NCBI RefSeq assembly: GCF_036365825.1
Contig: NZ_CP142675.1
Span: forward strand, 1,240,001 to 1,304,000
Length of the DNA stretch: 64,000 nt
Direction: 5' to 3'
Origin: Qipengyuania sp. HL-TH1
Lineage (GTDB): Bacteria > Pseudomonadota > Alphaproteobacteria > Sphingomonadales > Sphingomonadaceae
The translations under genes were made by a program, and so were the position numbers. A model generated the notes under the pieces. That model ran no database searches and was not told the DNA's origin. It saw only the letters and a list, made by a program, of their open reading frames with translations. Within the stretch, counting starts at the first letter, position 1, and each line of letters opens with the position of its first letter. Shown here in pieces: positions 1 to 10,908 of the stretch.

Positions 1-8
1 CGCGGCCC

Positions 9-494
9 CTATCGGTACGGTGCATCGGCTTCAAGGTTCGCGGCGATGGCGCGCTCCCACTTGTCCCCGTTGGCGAGCAGTTTGGCCTTGTCGTAGAGCA
101 GTTCCTCGCGCGTTTCGGTCGCATATTCGAAGTTCGGCCCCTCGACCACGGCATCCACCGGGCAGGCTTCCTGGCAGAAGCCGCAATAGATGCACTTGGT
201 CATGTCGATGTCGTAGCGTGTGGTGCGGCGGCTGCCGTCCTCGCGCGGTTCGCTCTCGATCGTGATCGCCTGCGCGGGGCACACGGCCTCGCACAGCTTG
301 CAGGCGATGCAGCGCTCTTCGCCATTGGGATAACGGCGCAGCGCATGCTCGCCGCGGAAACGGGGCGAGATCGGGTTCTTCTCGAACGGATAGTTGATCG
401 TCACCTTGGGCTTGAAGAAGTACTTCAGCGTGAGGGCATGCGCCTTCACGAACTCCCACAGGGTGAACGCCTTGATGGTTTGCGCGATACTCAT
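9..494 (-). CDS. nuoI: NADH-quinone oxidoreductase subunit I
   Basis: Ferredoxin-like subunit of respiratory complex I that carries electrons through clusters N6a and N6b in the peripheral arm. The 161-residue product has two CxxCxxCxxxCP motifs, with cysteines at 62, 65, 68, 72 and at 101, 104, 107, 111, as expected for two [4Fe-4S] clusters. The ATG at 494 is chosen because it overlaps the nuoH stop as ATGA and begins the usual MSIAQ N-terminus; the open frame continues upstream but there it reads against nuoH. It is the last complete gene of the nuo run before the window edge; nuoJ and later genes would lie outside. Confidence 0.97.
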   Translation of the reverse strand: MSIAQTIKAFTLWEFVKAHALTLKYFFKPKVTINYPFEKNPISPRFRGEHALRRYPNGEERCIACKLCEAVCPAQAITIESEPREDGSRRTTRYDIDMTKCIYCGFCQEACPVDAVVEGPNFEYATETREELLYDKAKLLANGDKWERAIAANLEADAPYR

Positions 495-1537
495 CCGTAA
501 TGTCCCGTGGCCATCAGATAGCCCGAAATGACGACGACAAAGCCGAGGCTGATGGGAAGGAAGACCTTCCAGCCCAGGCGCATCAGCTGGTCGTAGCGAT
601 AGCGCGGTACGGTCGCCATCACCCAGCTGAACATGAAGAAGAAGAAGAACGTCTTGAGCAGCAGCCAGACGATCCCGGGCACGTAATAGAGCGGCGCCCA
701 GTCGAACGGCGGCAGCCAGCCACCCCAGAACAGCAGCGCATTGAGAATGCACATCAGCAGGATGTTGGCATATTCGCCGAGCCAGAACAGCGCGAAGCTC
801 ATCGAGCTGTATTCGGTCTGGTACCCGGCGACGAGCTCGCTTTCCGCTTCGGTCAGGTCGAACGGTACGCGCTGCGTTTCCGCCAGCGAGCTGATGAAGA
901 ACATCACCCACATCGGGAACAGCAGCGGGTGGATGACATAGGCGTTGATGACGCCGAGGCCGAAGCCTTCCTGCGCGCGCACGATGTCGTTGAGGTTGAA
1001 CGTGCCTGCGAACAGCACGACGCAGATCAGGATGAAGCCGATCGAGACTTCGTAGCTGATCATCTGCGCGGCGGCGCGCATGGCCGAGAAGAACGGGTAT
1101 TTCGAGTTACTCGCCCACCCGCTCATCACCACGCCGTACACCGACAGCGAGCTGATCGCGAGGATGTAAAGCAGGCCGATATTGATATCCGCCAGCACCG
1201 CCGTGGCGCTGAAGGGAACCACCGCCCATGCGGCGAGCGCCACGGTGAAGGTGACGATCGGCGCAAGGATGAAGATGCCCTTGTTCGCGGCCGAGGGGAT
1301 GATGGTTTCCTGGAGGAACACCTTCAACCCGTCGGCGAAGCTCTGCAGCAGGCCGAAGGGGCCGACCACATTGGGGCCGCGGCGCAGATTGATCGCTGCC
1401 CAGACCTTGCGGTCGACATAGATGATCATTGCCACCGCCAGCATCAGCGGCAGCGCGATCAGCAGGATGCCCGCAAAGGTCGCGGTGAACCACGCCCATT
1501 CGTAACTCATGCCAAGCGATTGGAAGAATTCGGTCAT
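491..1537 (-). CDS. nuoH: NADH-quinone oxidoreductase subunit H
   Basis: Membrane subunit of complex I next to the quinone-binding cavity. The 348-residue product is very hydrophobic, with about eight predicted membrane segments, and has the family signatures [19 protein letters not shown] near residue 55 and the loop [21 protein letters not shown] near residue 220, which lines the quinone channel. It overlaps nuoI by 4 bp and the end of nuoG by 4 bp (ATGA), so it is probably translationally coupled on both sides. Length is normal for the family. Confidence 0.97.
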   Translation of the reverse strand: MTEFFQSLGMSYEWAWFTATFAGILLIALPLMLAVAMIIYVDRKVWAAINLRRGPNVVGPFGLLQSFADGLKVFLQETIIPSAANKGIFILAPIVTFTVALAAWAVVPFSATAVLADINIGLLYILAISSLSVYGVVMSGWASNSKYPFFSAMRAAAQMISYEVSIGFILICVVLFAGTFNLNDIVRAQEGFGLGVINAYVIHPLLFPMWVMFFISSLAETQRVPFDLTEAESELVAGYQTEYSSMSFALFWLGEYANILLMCILNALLFWGGWLPPFDWAPLYYVPGIVWLLLKTFFFFFMFSWVMATVPRYRYDQLMRLGWKVFLPISLGFVVVISGYLMATGHYG

Positions 1538-3543
1538 TCCGCGGCCTCCGCCAGTTCGCCGCCGCCGAGCAATTCACTCGAACACTGCTGCATCACCGCG
1601 CTGGCGCGGGCGATCGGATTGGTGAGGTAGAAGTCCTGGATCGGATAGCCGCTGATCGTGCCTTCCGCCTGTGCATCGGCATCCGCCTTGGGCAGGTCGC
1701 CATAGGCAGCCAGGCCTTCCTCGCCCAGCGCAGGGACTTCGCGGACCATCGCGGCCTGCAATTCGGCAAAGCTGTCGAAGCCGACCTCGACCTTCAGTGC
1801 ATCGGCAAGCGCACGCAGGATCGTCCAGTCCTCGCGCGCATCACCCGGTGCGAAGACCGCCTTTTCGGCGAATTGCACGCGGCCTTCGGTGTTGACGTAG
1901 GTGCCATCCTTTTCGGCATAGCTGGCGCCGGGCAGGATGATATCCGCCGCATGCGCGCCCTTGTCGCCGTGATGGCCGATATAGACCTTGAGGCTATCGG
2001 CGTAGGGTTCGAAATCCATCTCGTCCGCACCCAGGCTGATGACGACCTTGGGCTTCGCCTGCGCGATATCGGCCATGCCGCCCTGCTGCGCGAAGCCGAG
2101 CATAAGCCCGCCCATGCGCGCGGCCGAGAAATGAAGGACGTTGAAACCGTTCCAGCCATCCTTCACCAGTCCGAACCGGTCGGCGAAGGCAAGACCTGCG
2201 CCCAGCGCGCCCTTGGCCAGCGCCGCGCCGCCCATGATGATCGCGGGCCACTCGGCCTGGGCGAACACATCGGCGATTTCCTGCGGCACATCGCCGAGGA
2301 CCGAAAGCTCGTCACCGAGGAAATGCGCGGGGTATGTCGTATCCCAGAAGGATCCGACCACGAACACCTGCGCACCGCGCTTGACCGCCTTGCGGATCCG
2401 CACATTGACCAGCGGCGCTTCCCAGCGGATGTGGCTGCCCACGATCAGGATCGCATCGGCGGTCTCGATCCCGGCGAAGGTCGAATTGAAATTGACCGCG
2501 GCCAGGTTCGACACGTCGTAATCCATGCCGGTCTGGCGGCCTTCGATCAGGCTCGAACCGCAGGCCTTGAGCAGCGTCTTGGCCGCGAACATGGTTTCGC
2601 AATCGACCATGTCGCCCGCGATGGCGGCAATGCTGCTAGCGGGCTTGGCCTTGGCGATCGCCTTGAACGCCTCGTCCCAGCTGGCCGGCTGCAATTTGCC
2701 CCGCTTGCGCATGAAGACCTTGTCGAGGCGGCGCTTCGACAGGCCATCGACCTGGTAGCGCGCCTTGTCCGAGATCCATTCCTCGTTGACGTCGTCATTG
2801 ATGCGCGGAAGCGCGCGCATGACTTCGCGCCCGCGGCTGTCGAGACGGATGTTCGCCCCAACCGCGTCGGACACATCGATGCTGAGCGTCTTCTTGAGCT
2901 CCCACGGACGCGCTTCGAAGGCGTAGGGACGGCTGGTCAGCGCACCGACCGGGCACAAATCGATCACATTGGCGGACAGTTCATGCTCGGCCGCCTGCTC
3001 GAGATAGGTGGTGATCTGCATGTCCTCGCCGCGGCCAAGCGCGCCGATTTCGTCCACGCCGGCGATCTCTTCGGAGAAGCGCACGCAGCGGGTGCAGTGG
3101 ATGCAGCGGGTCATGACCGTCTTGATCAGCGGGCCCATGTATTTCTCGGTCACCGCGCGCTTGTTTTCGTCATAGCGCGTCGCGCCGCGGCCATAGGCGA
3201 CCGACTGGTCCTGCAAATCGCACTCGCCGCCCTGGTCGCAGATCGGGCAATCGAGCGGGTGGTTGATCAGCAGGAATTCCATTACGCCTTCGCGCGCGGT
3301 CTTGACCATTTCGCTGTCGGTGCGGATTTCCTGCCCGTCGGTGGCGGGGAGAGCACAGCTCGCCTGCGGCTTGGGCGGTCCGGGCTTCACCTCGACCAGG
3401 CACATGCGGCAATTGCCGGCGATCGACAGCCGCTCGTGATAGCAGAAGCGCGGGATTTCCTTGCCCGCAAGCTCGCACGCCTGCAGCACGGTTGCGCCCT
3501 CGGGGACGTCGATTTCCTGTCCGTCTACGGTGACCTTGGGCAT
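1534..3543 (-). CDS. nuoG: NADH-quinone oxidoreductase subunit G
   Basis: Large iron-sulfur subunit of complex I, 669 residues. The N-terminal 2Fe-2S domain has cysteines in the [15 protein letters not shown] stretch and a later SCALP; next come the [18 protein letters not shown] region with the His-ligated cluster motif and [10 protein letters not shown] for further [4Fe-4S] clusters. The remainder is a molybdopterin-oxidoreductase-like domain without catalytic function in this family. The start at 3543 (MPKVTVDG) is shared as TAATG with the stop of the upstream secreted-protein gene. A degenerate copy of this start region survives at 4338-4352, which matters for the history of the locus. 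Confidence 0.97.
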   Translation of the reverse strand: MPKVTVDGQEIDVPEGATVLQACELAGKEIPRFCYHERLSIAGNCRMCLVEVKPGPPKPQASCALPATDGQEIRTDSEMVKTAREGVMEFLLINHPLDCPICDQGGECDLQDQSVAYGRGATRYDENKRAVTEKYMGPLIKTVMTRCIHCTRCVRFSEEIAGVDEIGALGRGEDMQITTYLEQAAEHELSANVIDLCPVGALTSRPYAFEARPWELKKTLSIDVSDAVGANIRLDSRGREVMRALPRINDDVNEEWISDKARYQVDGLSKRRLDKVFMRKRGKLQPASWDEAFKAIAKAKPASSIAAIAGDMVDCETMFAAKTLLKACGSSLIEGRQTGMDYDVSNLAAVNFNSTFAGIETADAILIVGSHIRWEAPLVNVRIRKAVKRGAQVFVVGSFWDTTYPAHFLGDELSVLGDVPQEIADVFAQAEWPAIIMGGAALAKGALGAGLAFADRFGLVKDGWNGFNVLHFSAARMGGLMLGFAQQGGMADIAQAKPKVVISLGADEMDFEPYADSLKVYIGHHGDKGAHAADIILPGASYAEKDGTYVNTEGRVQFAEKAVFAPGDAREDWTILRALADALKVEVGFDSFAELQAAMVREVPALGEEGLAAYGDLPKADADAQAEGTISGYPIQDFYLTNPIARASAVMQQCSSELLGGGELAEAAE

Positions 3544-4295
3544 TATTCGGCTGCCTCTACTGCTGCCTTGCCGGGATCGGCGACATAGCGCTGCCAAAGC
3601 CCATCGGCGGCGAAATTACGGATATTCGTAGGAGTAAGCTCGAATTCGTGGCCTGCGATAAGGCAGGCACCCAAGGCGTCCACCAATTGCATTGCGGCTT
3701 GCCGCTCCTCCGGCGATTGAATTTCGGTACGGACCAAGATATCCGCCGAGACGGGATCCTTGGCCACGATGCAATCGGCGAAGTCGCCGAAAAAGCGCGC
3801 CTTGCCGAGGTCTTCGCCCGTCGAAACATAATGACGGTCGACGTTCCATGTGGGGCTGGCAGCAGCGGTGTCCGGCGCCATCCCGGCAGGAGCAGCGTCG
3901 CCATAGTGATAGAGGTATGCTCCCTCGGCCATCATATAGCGCAGCGCCCGCGTATCGAAGCTCAGTCGTGATTCGATAACCGTGGCACGCTGGTCAAATT
4001 GGCACCGGGCCGACCATTTGTTCGGTCGCAAGCTGAGGCGATCAATAGTTCCTTTCGGAATACCGACAGAATAGGCATCGGTCTGCCTCAGGAAGCTTTC
4101 AGCCCGTTCGGGATAGTTCCGATAGTAGCAATGCTTGAAGGCCTCTTTGAACGCTCGCGCATAGCGATCGTCGGCTTGCTCCGCAGGGCGTTCAAATCGC
4201 GACCCAACCTGTTGCTCACCAAACGTTTGCGCCTGCACGGCAGTCGGAACGCTTGCGAGTGCTGCGAACACCAGGGCCAGACCAAACGGCTTCAT
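3543..4295 (-). CDS. secreted protein of unknown function inside the nuo operon (copy 2)
   Basis: A 250-residue product with a clear signal peptide (MKPFGLALVF through an AQA cleavage site near residue 21). I do not recognise a named family. The C-terminal third has FADCIV, then ACLIAGHEFELT followed by IR, and the neighbour at 4345-4935 has matching [18 protein letters not shown] and LR. The N-terminal parts also share a C-x(6)-P-x(5-6)-E-x-F-L pattern. The two are therefore probably paralogues. The gene lies between nuoF and nuoG in the same direction, its stop overlaps the nuoG ATG, and its start lines up exactly with that of copy 1 relative to the duplicated nuoF tail. A role in complex I is not shown; a periplasmic location is inferred. 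Confidence 0.85.
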   Translation of the reverse strand: MKPFGLALVFAALASVPTAVQAQTFGEQQVGSRFERPAEQADDRYARAFKEAFKHCYYRNYPERAESFLRQTDAYSVGIPKGTIDRLSLRPNKWSARCQFDQRATVIESRLSFDTRALRYMMAEGAYLYHYGDAAPAGMAPDTAAASPTWNVDRHYVSTGEDLGKARFFGDFADCIVAKDPVSADILVRTEIQSPEERQAAMQLVDALGACLIAGHEFELTPTNIRNFAADGLWQRYVADPGKAAVEAAE

Positions 4296-4299
4296 TCGC

Positions 4300-4352
4300 C
4301 TGCCTCCGCGAACTTCGCGTGGTGTTCTTCGATCATCGGTGACTTTAGGCAT
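4300..4352 (-). other. tandem-duplication scar: relic of nuoG start plus nuoF tail
   Basis: Read on the minus strand, 4352-4338 matches the first 15 bases of nuoG (3543-3529) at 13 of 15 positions, and 4334-4300 matches the end of nuoF (4974-4940) at 31 of 35 positions. After the nuoF-like tail both copies have their secreted-protein start codon at the same distance. This is the junction expected if a segment running from the end of nuoF through one secreted-protein gene into the start of nuoG was duplicated in tandem. The stop of copy 1 (TAA, 4345-4347) lies within the relic nuoG start. Confidence 0.85.
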
Positions 4353-4931
4353 CGTCGTTTGCCTTCAATTCCTGCTGTCGATCAGCTGCGCTCGAAAGAG
4401 CCAGTGTACTGGTCAGGACCGCGCGCAGCGAAGTCTTCGTAAGTTCAAGTGTCGCCCCTTCGACAAGGCAATGGGGCATGGCGGACGCCAAAGGCGCGAG
4501 CGCTTCGCTTTCGGCCACATCGCCCTCCGAAGAGGCGATGAAGGCGCGCGCGCTCTCGGTCTCGCTGCCCACCAGGCAATCCGCAAACATCTGCATCTGC
4601 GAAGCCGTCAATTTCTCAGTGTCGGGTGAAGCCTTGGCCCACGCCGTGTAGAGGGTATCGCGGAAGGCGCTCGGCGAAAAGTGGATCATCCCATTGAAAT
4701 GCTTGTCGCACTCCTCGTTCAACGCGAGTTCCTTCATTAGCGGGAAATACGCGGGGTCGAAATGCGAGAGGACGAGAAATTCCTCGACCTTGATGCGCCA
4801 CTTCGGGTGGTCCGCCGTACAAGCGGCGAGCCGTTCGAGCGCCCTCGCGCCGTCATCCTTCGCGTGTGCGCCAACGGGCATCGCCATGGATGCACAGACG
4901 ATCAACGCGCCCTTCAAGATCCGCCGAAACG

Positions 4932-4935
<4 letters not shown>
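4345..4935 (-). CDS. secreted protein of unknown function inside the nuo operon (copy 1)
   Basis: A 196-residue product. The GTG at 4935 is chosen because it overlaps the nuoF TGA as GTGA and gives a good signal peptide, with a basic start, a hydrophobic core ([14 protein letters not shown]) and an AHA cleavage site. The mature part holds [27 protein letters not shown] and SLR, which resemble positions in the neighbouring 250-residue protein. No enzyme motif is visible. The stop codon arises within a decayed copy of the nuoG start region. It lies in the nuo operon and is most likely co-transcribed with it; its function is unknown. Confidence 0.83.
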
Positions 4936-6223
<1,288 letters not shown>

Positions 6224-6227
<4 letters not shown>

Positions 6228-6349
6228 GACCTGCCCCCTTCGTCATGCTGAACTTGTTTCAGCATCCATCGCGCCCCACGAGCGGACGATGCGGGTTGGG
6301 AAATGGATCCAGAAACGAGTTCAGGATGACGGGTGAGGGAAATGCTCAT
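6224..6349 (-). other. 41-codon ORF running through the palindromic repeat
   Basis: This frame starts at an ATG that overlaps the stop of the 46-residue peptide as ATGA, reads through the repeat at 6242-6330 (giving PELVSGS and LKQVQHDE, the typical translation of this repeat class) and ends in a TGA overlapping the nuoF GTG. I doubt that the peptide has a function. The continuous frame could let ribosomes pass the repeat and keep nuoF coupled to the upstream genes. Confidence 0.3.
6242..6330. repeat. interspersed palindromic repeat (type A) between nuoE and nuoF
   Basis: Two inverted arms, 6242-6267 (GTCATGCTGAACTTG...) and 6305-6330 (...AACGAGTTCAGGATGAC), match at about 22 of 26 positions and enclose a 37-bp centre. 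This class of arm is a known short interspersed repeat in alphaproteobacterial genomes. Here it sits inside an operon rather than between transcription units, so the mRNA should form a long hairpin just before nuoF. Confidence 0.8.
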
Positions 6350-6486
6350 GCGAAGCCTCCCTGCGAGAGGAAATAGATGGCCGCCACTGCGATCAGCGCC
6401 AGCGCACCGAATTTCACGAGGCCGACGAGCAGCTTCCACGCGATAAAGCCGACAACCAGCGCGATGAGGATGGTGGCGATGCTCAT
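6346..6486 (-). CDS. 46-residue membrane peptide inside the nuo operon
   Basis: A short ORF of 46 codons with ATG at 6486 sharing a base with the nuoE TGA (TGATG). The product is almost entirely hydrophobic: MSIATILIALVVGFIAWKLL, then LVGLVKFGALALIAVAAIYF and a short SQGGFA end. That gives one or two membrane segments, with lysines at their boundaries. No homologue is known to me. The overlap with nuoE and the next ATG at 6349 (ATGA) argue that it is translated. It could be a small accessory membrane protein of the respiratory chain; this is inference from position only. Confidence 0.65.
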   Translation of the reverse strand: MSIATILIALVVGFIAWKLLVGLVKFGALALIAVAAIYFLSQGGFA

Positions 6487-7154
6487 CACCAATCCTTCCG
6501 GTAATCGTGGTTGGCGTCGACCATTTCGGGCAGCGTGCTCAGCGCGTTCGCGGGTTCGCTGGTGTGGCGGCCCGGCTCCTGCGTGCCGGTCTTGGGGCTT
6601 TCCCCCTTGGCCAGCGCGTCGAGAATCGTGTCGAGCCGCTCGGGCGTCAGATCTTCGTAATTGTCGTCATTGATCTGGACCATCGGCGCGGTGGCGCAAT
6701 TGCCCATGCATTCGACTTCGGTCAGCGTCCACAAACCGTCTGCGGAAACGTGGCCCTTTTCCATCCCGCGCTTCTTGCAGGTTTCGAACAGACCATCCGA
6801 TCCGCGCAGCATACAAGGCGTCGTGCCGCAGACCTGGACGTGGTACTTACCCACCGGCTTCAGATTATACATGAAGTAGAAGGTCGCGACCTCGAGCACG
6901 CGGATCACCGGCATGTCGAGATAGTCGGCGACATATTCGATCACCGGCAGCGGCAGCCAGCCCTGCGTCGAGGTTTCTTCACCGACCTGCCGCTGGGCAA
7001 GGTCGAGCAGCGGCATCACCGCCGAACGCTGGCGCCCCTCGGGATAGCGCGCGATCGCGGCGTCGGCACGCTCACGGTAGCTTTCGGTAAACTCGAAAGC
7101 ACCCCAGCGCTCGCGCAGTTCGGGGGTGTCGGGTGCGGGGGAACGGTCGGCCAT
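6486..7154 (-). CDS. nuoE: NADH-quinone oxidoreductase subunit E
   Basis: Thioredoxin-fold subunit of complex I that holds [2Fe-2S] cluster N1a. The 222-residue product has the four ligands C109, C114, C149 and C153 in CGTTPC and ECMGNC. The N-terminal helical part (RERWGAFEF, then RSAVMPLLDLAQRQVG) is typical. A C-terminal stretch after residue 185 is variable and Thr/Pro-rich. It overlaps the nuoD stop by one base (TAATG) and the downstream peptide gene by one base. Confidence 0.97.
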   Translation of the reverse strand: MADRSPAPDTPELRERWGAFEFTESYRERADAAIARYPEGRQRSAVMPLLDLAQRQVGEETSTQGWLPLPVIEYVADYLDMPVIRVLEVATFYFMYNLKPVGKYHVQVCGTTPCMLRGSDGLFETCKKRGMEKGHVSADGLWTLTEVECMGNCATAPMVQINDDNYEDLTPERLDTILDALAKGESPKTGTQEPGRHTSEPANALSTLPEMVDANHDYRKDW

Positions 7155-8371
7155 TAGCGGTCACACTCCCCGAATACGACATCGATGGCGCCGAGAATGG
7201 CGGTGGCATCAGGCAGCATGTGGCCCTTCGACATGAAATCCATGGCTTGCAAATGGCTGAAGGCGGTCGGGCGGATCTTGCAGCGATACGGTTTGTTCGA
7301 CCCGTCGCTGACCAGATAGACGCCGAATTCGCCCTTGGGGCTTTCGGTCGCCACGTAGACTTCGCCCGCAGGCACGTGGAAGCCCTCGGTGTAGAGCTTG
7401 AAGTGGTGGATCAGCGCTTCCATCGACTGCTTCATCTCGGCGCGCTTGGGCGGCGCGACCTTGCGGTCGTCGCTGGCGATTGGACCACCCGGCATCTGCG
7501 CCAGGCATTGCTTGATGATCTTGGCGCTTTCGTAGACTTCCTTCACGCGCACCACGAAGCGGTCGTAGCAATCCGAATTGGTGCCCACGGGAATGTCGAA
7601 TTCCATCCGCTCATAGACATCATAGGGCTGCGACTTGCGCAGGTCCCACGGAATGCCCGCAGCACGGATCATCGGGCCGGAGAAACCCCAGGCCACCGCA
7701 TCGTCCTTGCTGACCACGGCAATATCGACATTGCGCTGCTTGAAGATGCGGTTGTCGAGCACGAGGCTCATCGCATCGCCGAACAGTTCGGGCAGGCGGT
7801 TGTCGAGCCATTCTCCGATATCGACGAGCAGCTTTTCGGGCACGTCCTGATGGACCCCGCCGGGGCGGAAATAGGCGCTGTGCATGCGCGCGCCCGAAGC
7901 CCGCTCGAAGAAGTTCATGCAGTCTTCGCGCAGTTCGAACACCCACAGGTTCGGCGTCATCGCGCCGACATCCATGACATGCGCACCGATGTTGAGCATG
8001 TGGTTGGAAATCCGCGTCAGCTCGGCGAACAGCACGCGTAGGTACTGCGCGCGTTCGGGCACGGCGATATTAAGCAGCTTCTCGATCGCGAGGACGTAGC
8101 TGTATTCCTGCGCCAGCGGGCTGCAATAATCGAGCCGGTCGAAATAGGGCAGCGCCTGCAGATAGGTCTTGTGCTCGATCAGCTTTTCGGTGCCGCGGTG
8201 GAGCAGGCCGACATGCGGATCGATCCGTTCGATGATCTCGCCGTCGAGCTCCATCACCATCCGCAGCACGCCGTGCGCCGCCGGATGCTGCGGGCCGAAA
8301 TTGATCGTATAATTGGTGATCACTTCGTCGCCGGTGGTGGGCGATTCTTCAAGATGCATGGCGTGGCTCAT
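7154..8371 (-). CDS. nuoD: NADH-quinone oxidoreductase subunit D
   Basis: 49-kDa-type subunit of complex I that forms the quinone pocket with NuoB. The product is 405 residues from the ATG at 8371, which overlaps the stop of the upstream lipoprotein gene as ATGA; an in-frame TTG at 8383 is less likely. Family signatures include [14 protein letters not shown] near residue 25 and [16 protein letters not shown] near residue 50, and the C-terminus ends in VFGECDR. NuoC and NuoD are separate genes here, with a lipoprotein gene between them. Confidence 0.97.
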   Translation of the reverse strand: MSHAMHLEESPTTGDEVITNYTINFGPQHPAAHGVLRMVMELDGEIIERIDPHVGLLHRGTEKLIEHKTYLQALPYFDRLDYCSPLAQEYSYVLAIEKLLNIAVPERAQYLRVLFAELTRISNHMLNIGAHVMDVGAMTPNLWVFELREDCMNFFERASGARMHSAYFRPGGVHQDVPEKLLVDIGEWLDNRLPELFGDAMSLVLDNRIFKQRNVDIAVVSKDDAVAWGFSGPMIRAAGIPWDLRKSQPYDVYERMEFDIPVGTNSDCYDRFVVRVKEVYESAKIIKQCLAQMPGGPIASDDRKVAPPKRAEMKQSMEALIHHFKLYTEGFHVPAGEVYVATESPKGEFGVYLVSDGSNKPYRCKIRPTAFSHLQAMDFMSKGHMLPDATAILGAIDVVFGECDR

Positions 8372-8901
8372 GAGCAGATCCAATTGCCGCTATAGCTCTG
8401 TGTCTGGCCGGCGGCGTCGCGCACGGTGACATTGGCCGGACGGCGCTGCTGGTCGCCCGCTGCCGGGGCGACCGAGATGGTGAAGCCCTCGCCGGTAAAG
8501 GTGGTGCCGTTCCGGATCGCGTCCAGCCCGCCGACTGCGGCATCGACCATGGTCAGGCTGTCACCGACGCGGACCACGGCTTTCCCCGGGATCGCCCCGT
8601 CATTCATCGCGCCGGCGATGATCATCTCGTCCTTGCCGACCATCAGCGTGCAACCGCCATCGCGCGGGCCGAGATCGACGCCGCCGATATCGCCCAGCTT
8701 CTGCAGCTGCGTCAGGTCGGCGCCCGAAGGCGGCGCGGTATTGGCGGTATTGGGCGCATCGGGATCACGCTGCGCGGGATCGAGCGCTTCGCCGTTCTGG
8801 CCAATGCGGCTCGCGAAATCGTCCGCGCTTTCGGGCTCGGCTGGTTCGGAGGAACAGGCTGCCAGGGCAAGCGGAAGAGCAAGGAGGAGCACCTTTCGCA
8901 T
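8368..8901 (-). CDS. putative lipoprotein of unknown function between nuoC and nuoD
   Basis: A 177-residue product whose N-terminus [20 protein letters not shown] is a textbook lipoprotein signal with the lipobox cysteine at residue 16. The mature part is acidic at first ([10 protein letters not shown]), then has a C-terminal segment with [14 protein letters not shown] and a final SGNWICS. I do not recognise the family. The ATG at 8901 shares a base with the nuoC TGA, and its own TGA overlaps the nuoD ATG, so it looks like a true operon member. The product should be anchored in the periplasm. Confidence 0.85.
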   Translation of the reverse strand: MRKVLLLALPLALAACSSEPAEPESADDFASRIGQNGEALDPAQRDPDAPNTANTAPPSGADLTQLQKLGDIGGVDLGPRDGGCTLMVGKDEMIIAGAMNDGAIPGKAVVRVGDSLTMVDAAVGGLDAIRNGTTFTGEGFTISVAPAAGDQQRRPANVTVRDAAGQTQSYSGNWICS

Positions 8902-9788
8902 CACTCGGCATCCTTCTTCTTGGTCGCGGGCTTGCGTTTGGCGCGGGCCTTGGTCTTGGGCTCGGTCGCGCTCGCGGTATCGGTGGTCTTGCCCTGGCGC
9001 TTGGCACGCGCGGGCTGGTCCTCGGTCGGTTCGGGCGCCGGGGCCTCGTCACCGCCGTCTTCCTCGGCCGGCGCACCCGCGCTGACCTTGTCCGCGGCAT
9101 GCTTGTCGGTCTTCTCGCCCGCACCGGTGTCCGAAGGTTTCTCGGTGGTCTTGGGATCGGCGACGGGCGGCGTTTCGGCCTTCTCGTCGCCCGGCAGGAC
9201 ATAGTCCGCGCCCTCCCACGGGCTCATGAAATCGAACTGCCGCAGGTCCTGCGCCAGTTCGACCGGCTCATACACCACGCGCTTCTCGTCTTCGGAATAG
9301 CGCAATTCGTGATAGCCGGTGAGCGGGAAGTCCTTGCGGAAGGGATGCCCTTCGAAACCGTAATCGGTGAGGATCCGGCGCAGGTCGGGATTGCCCGCGA
9401 ACAGCACGCCGTACATGTCGAACACTTCGCGTTCGAGCCAGCCCGCATTGGGCCACAGCGTCGTCACCGTCGGCACGGGCGTGTCCTCGGCCGCCGAGCA
9501 CTTGATCATGATGCGGCTGTTGGTCGTCAGCGACAGCAGCATGTAAACGACTTCGAACCGCTCCGCACGGCTCGGATAGTCGACGCCGGCAATTTCCATC
9601 AGCTGCTGGTATTTGTGATCGTCGCGCAGGATGCGCAGCACGTCTTCAATGCTGTCGCGCTTCACGGTGAGCAACAGCTCGCCATGCTCCTCATGCGCTT
9701 CGAGCAGGTGACCGCCCAGCGCATTGGCGAGCGTGTCCTTCAGCCCGTCAAGCTGGGTGAAGCGGGGTGCCGAATGTAGCGTAGCCAT
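8901..9788 (-). CDS. nuoC: NADH-quinone oxidoreductase subunit C, with long charged C-terminal tail
   Basis: 30-kDa-type subunit of complex I, 295 residues. The catalytic-arm domain covers about residues 1-205 and has the conserved WPNAGWLEREVFDMYGV and LRRILTDYGFEGHPFRKDFP segments. From about residue 205 the protein continues as a low-complexity tail rich in Ala, Pro, Thr, Glu and Lys, ending in RAKRKPATKKKDAE. Most NuoC proteins stop soon after the conserved domain, so the tail of roughly 90 residues is an extension. It lies 6 bp downstream of nuoB. Confidence 0.95.
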   Translation of the reverse strand: MATLHSAPRFTQLDGLKDTLANALGGHLLEAHEEHGELLLTVKRDSIEDVLRILRDDHKYQQLMEIAGVDYPSRAERFEVVYMLLSLTTNSRIMIKCSAAEDTPVPTVTTLWPNAGWLEREVFDMYGVLFAGNPDLRRILTDYGFEGHPFRKDFPLTGYHELRYSEDEKRVVYEPVELAQDLRQFDFMSPWEGADYVLPGDEKAETPPVADPKTTEKPSDTGAGEKTDKHAADKVSAGAPAEEDGGDEAPAPEPTEDQPARAKRQGKTTDTASATEPKTKARAKRKPATKKKDAE

Positions 9789-9794
9789 TGCGCC

Positions 9795-10412
9795 CTACCT
9801 CTCGATCGTGCCCGCGCGGCGGATCTTCCGCTGCAGCTGCATCACGCCGTAAAGCAGCGCCTCGGCAGTCGGCGGGCACCCGGGAACATAGATGTCGACC
9901 GGAACGATGCGGTCGCAGCCGCGCACGACGCTGTAGGAATAGTGGTAATAGCCACCACCATTGGCGCAGCTACCCATCGAGATGACGTATTTGGGCTCCG
10001 ACATCTGGTCGTAGACCTTGCGCAGCGCGGGCGCCATCTTGTTGCACAACGTGCCCGCGACGATCATCACGTCGCTCTGGCGCGGCGAGGCGCGCGGCGC
10101 GACGCCGAAGCGTTCCATGTCGTAGCGCGGCATGTTGACGTGGATCATCTCGACCGCGCAGCAGGCGAGCCCGAAGGTCATCCACCACAGCGATCCGGTG
10201 CGCGCCCACTGGAACAGGTCCTCGGTGCTGGTGACGAGGAAGCCCTTGTCGTTCACCTCGGACTGGAGTGCGTTGAAATAATCCGCCTCGGGCTGGCGGG
10301 TTTCGCCGGCGAGCGCGGTCGCACTGTCGTGCAGCATCTGGTTATGCGCCGGTGCCAGCGGACGATAATGGTCGACCCGCGGCACGTCGTCTCGCGTACG
10401 ATCTACTCCCAT
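9795..10412 (-). CDS. nuoB: NADH-quinone oxidoreductase subunit B
   Basis: PSST-type subunit carrying cluster N2, which reduces quinone. The 205-residue product has the cluster ligands in [16 protein letters not shown] and [10 protein letters not shown], and the highly conserved block from [17 protein letters not shown]. The ATG at 10412 overlaps the end of nuoA by 10 bp and begins MGVDRTRDD, as in related genomes. A shorter start at 10337 (MLHDS) is possible but leaves a gap. Confidence 0.96.
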   Translation of the reverse strand: MGVDRTRDDVPRVDHYRPLAPAHNQMLHDSATALAGETRQPEADYFNALQSEVNDKGFLVTSTEDLFQWARTGSLWWMTFGLACCAVEMIHVNMPRYDMERFGVAPRASPRQSDVMIVAGTLCNKMAPALRKVYDQMSEPKYVISMGSCANGGGYYHYSYSVVRGCDRIVPVDIYVPGCPPTAEALLYGVMQLQRKIRRAGTIER

Positions 10413-10777
10413 TCCAGCGCTCCAACTTTCCAGGCATAAGCCAGCCCGACGGCGAGTTCGCCAAGGAACACCATCATCGTGATCCAGCCCGGCCAGCCCG
10501 TCAGGTCGAGACTGACCGCCCACGGAAACAGGAAGGCCGCTTCGAGATCGAAGATGATGAACAGGATGGCGATGAGGTAGAAGCGCACATCGAACTGGCT
10601 GCGCGGATCCTCGAAGGCCGGGAAGCCGCATTCATATTCGCTGTTCTTTTCCGCATCCGGCTGGTGCGTCCCGGTCAGGCGCGAGACGCCCATCGGGAGG
10701 AACACGAAGAGCGCCGACAGACCGACGGCGACAAACAGAAAGATCAGGATGGGCAGGTATTGTTCGAGGTCGACCAC
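10403..10777 (-). CDS. nuoA: NADH-quinone oxidoreductase subunit A
   Basis: Small membrane subunit of complex I with three membrane helices. The 124-residue product has the invariant [24 protein letters not shown] region between helices 1 and 2. The start is a GTG at 10777 (MVDLEQYLP); no in-frame ATG fits. It is the first gene of the nuo operon, so the 131-bp gap upstream should hold the operon promoter. Confidence 0.96.
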   Translation of the reverse strand: MVDLEQYLPILIFLFVAVGLSALFVFLPMGVSRLTGTHQPDAEKNSEYECGFPAFEDPRSQFDVRFYLIAILFIIFDLEAAFLFPWAVSLDLTGWPGWITMMVFLGELAVGLAYAWKVGALEWE

Positions 10778-10839
10778 GAATGATTCCTAAGGCGTCAGGC
10801 TTGGTTCGCGCCCGCCTCTAGGCCGCTCGCCCAGATGGT

Positions 10840-10899
10840 GCAAGGGTGCAGAAATGCGAACAATTCGCAACAAAACCGCCTCATGCGGCGCACCCTTGC
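10840..10899. promoter_or_regulatory. nested inverted repeats upstream of nuoA
   Basis: The gap between nuoA and the aldehyde dehydrogenase gene has a perfect 10-bp inverted repeat, GCAAGGGTGC at 10840-10849 and GCACCCTTGC at 10890-10899. Within it lies a second perfect palindrome, TGCGAA-CAA-TTCGCA, at 10855-10869. The inner one has the size of a regulator binding site; the outer pair could be a terminator of the upstream gene without a T-run. I cannot place a sure promoter. Confidence 0.45.
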
Positions 10900-10908
10900 A
10901 GACACCCG

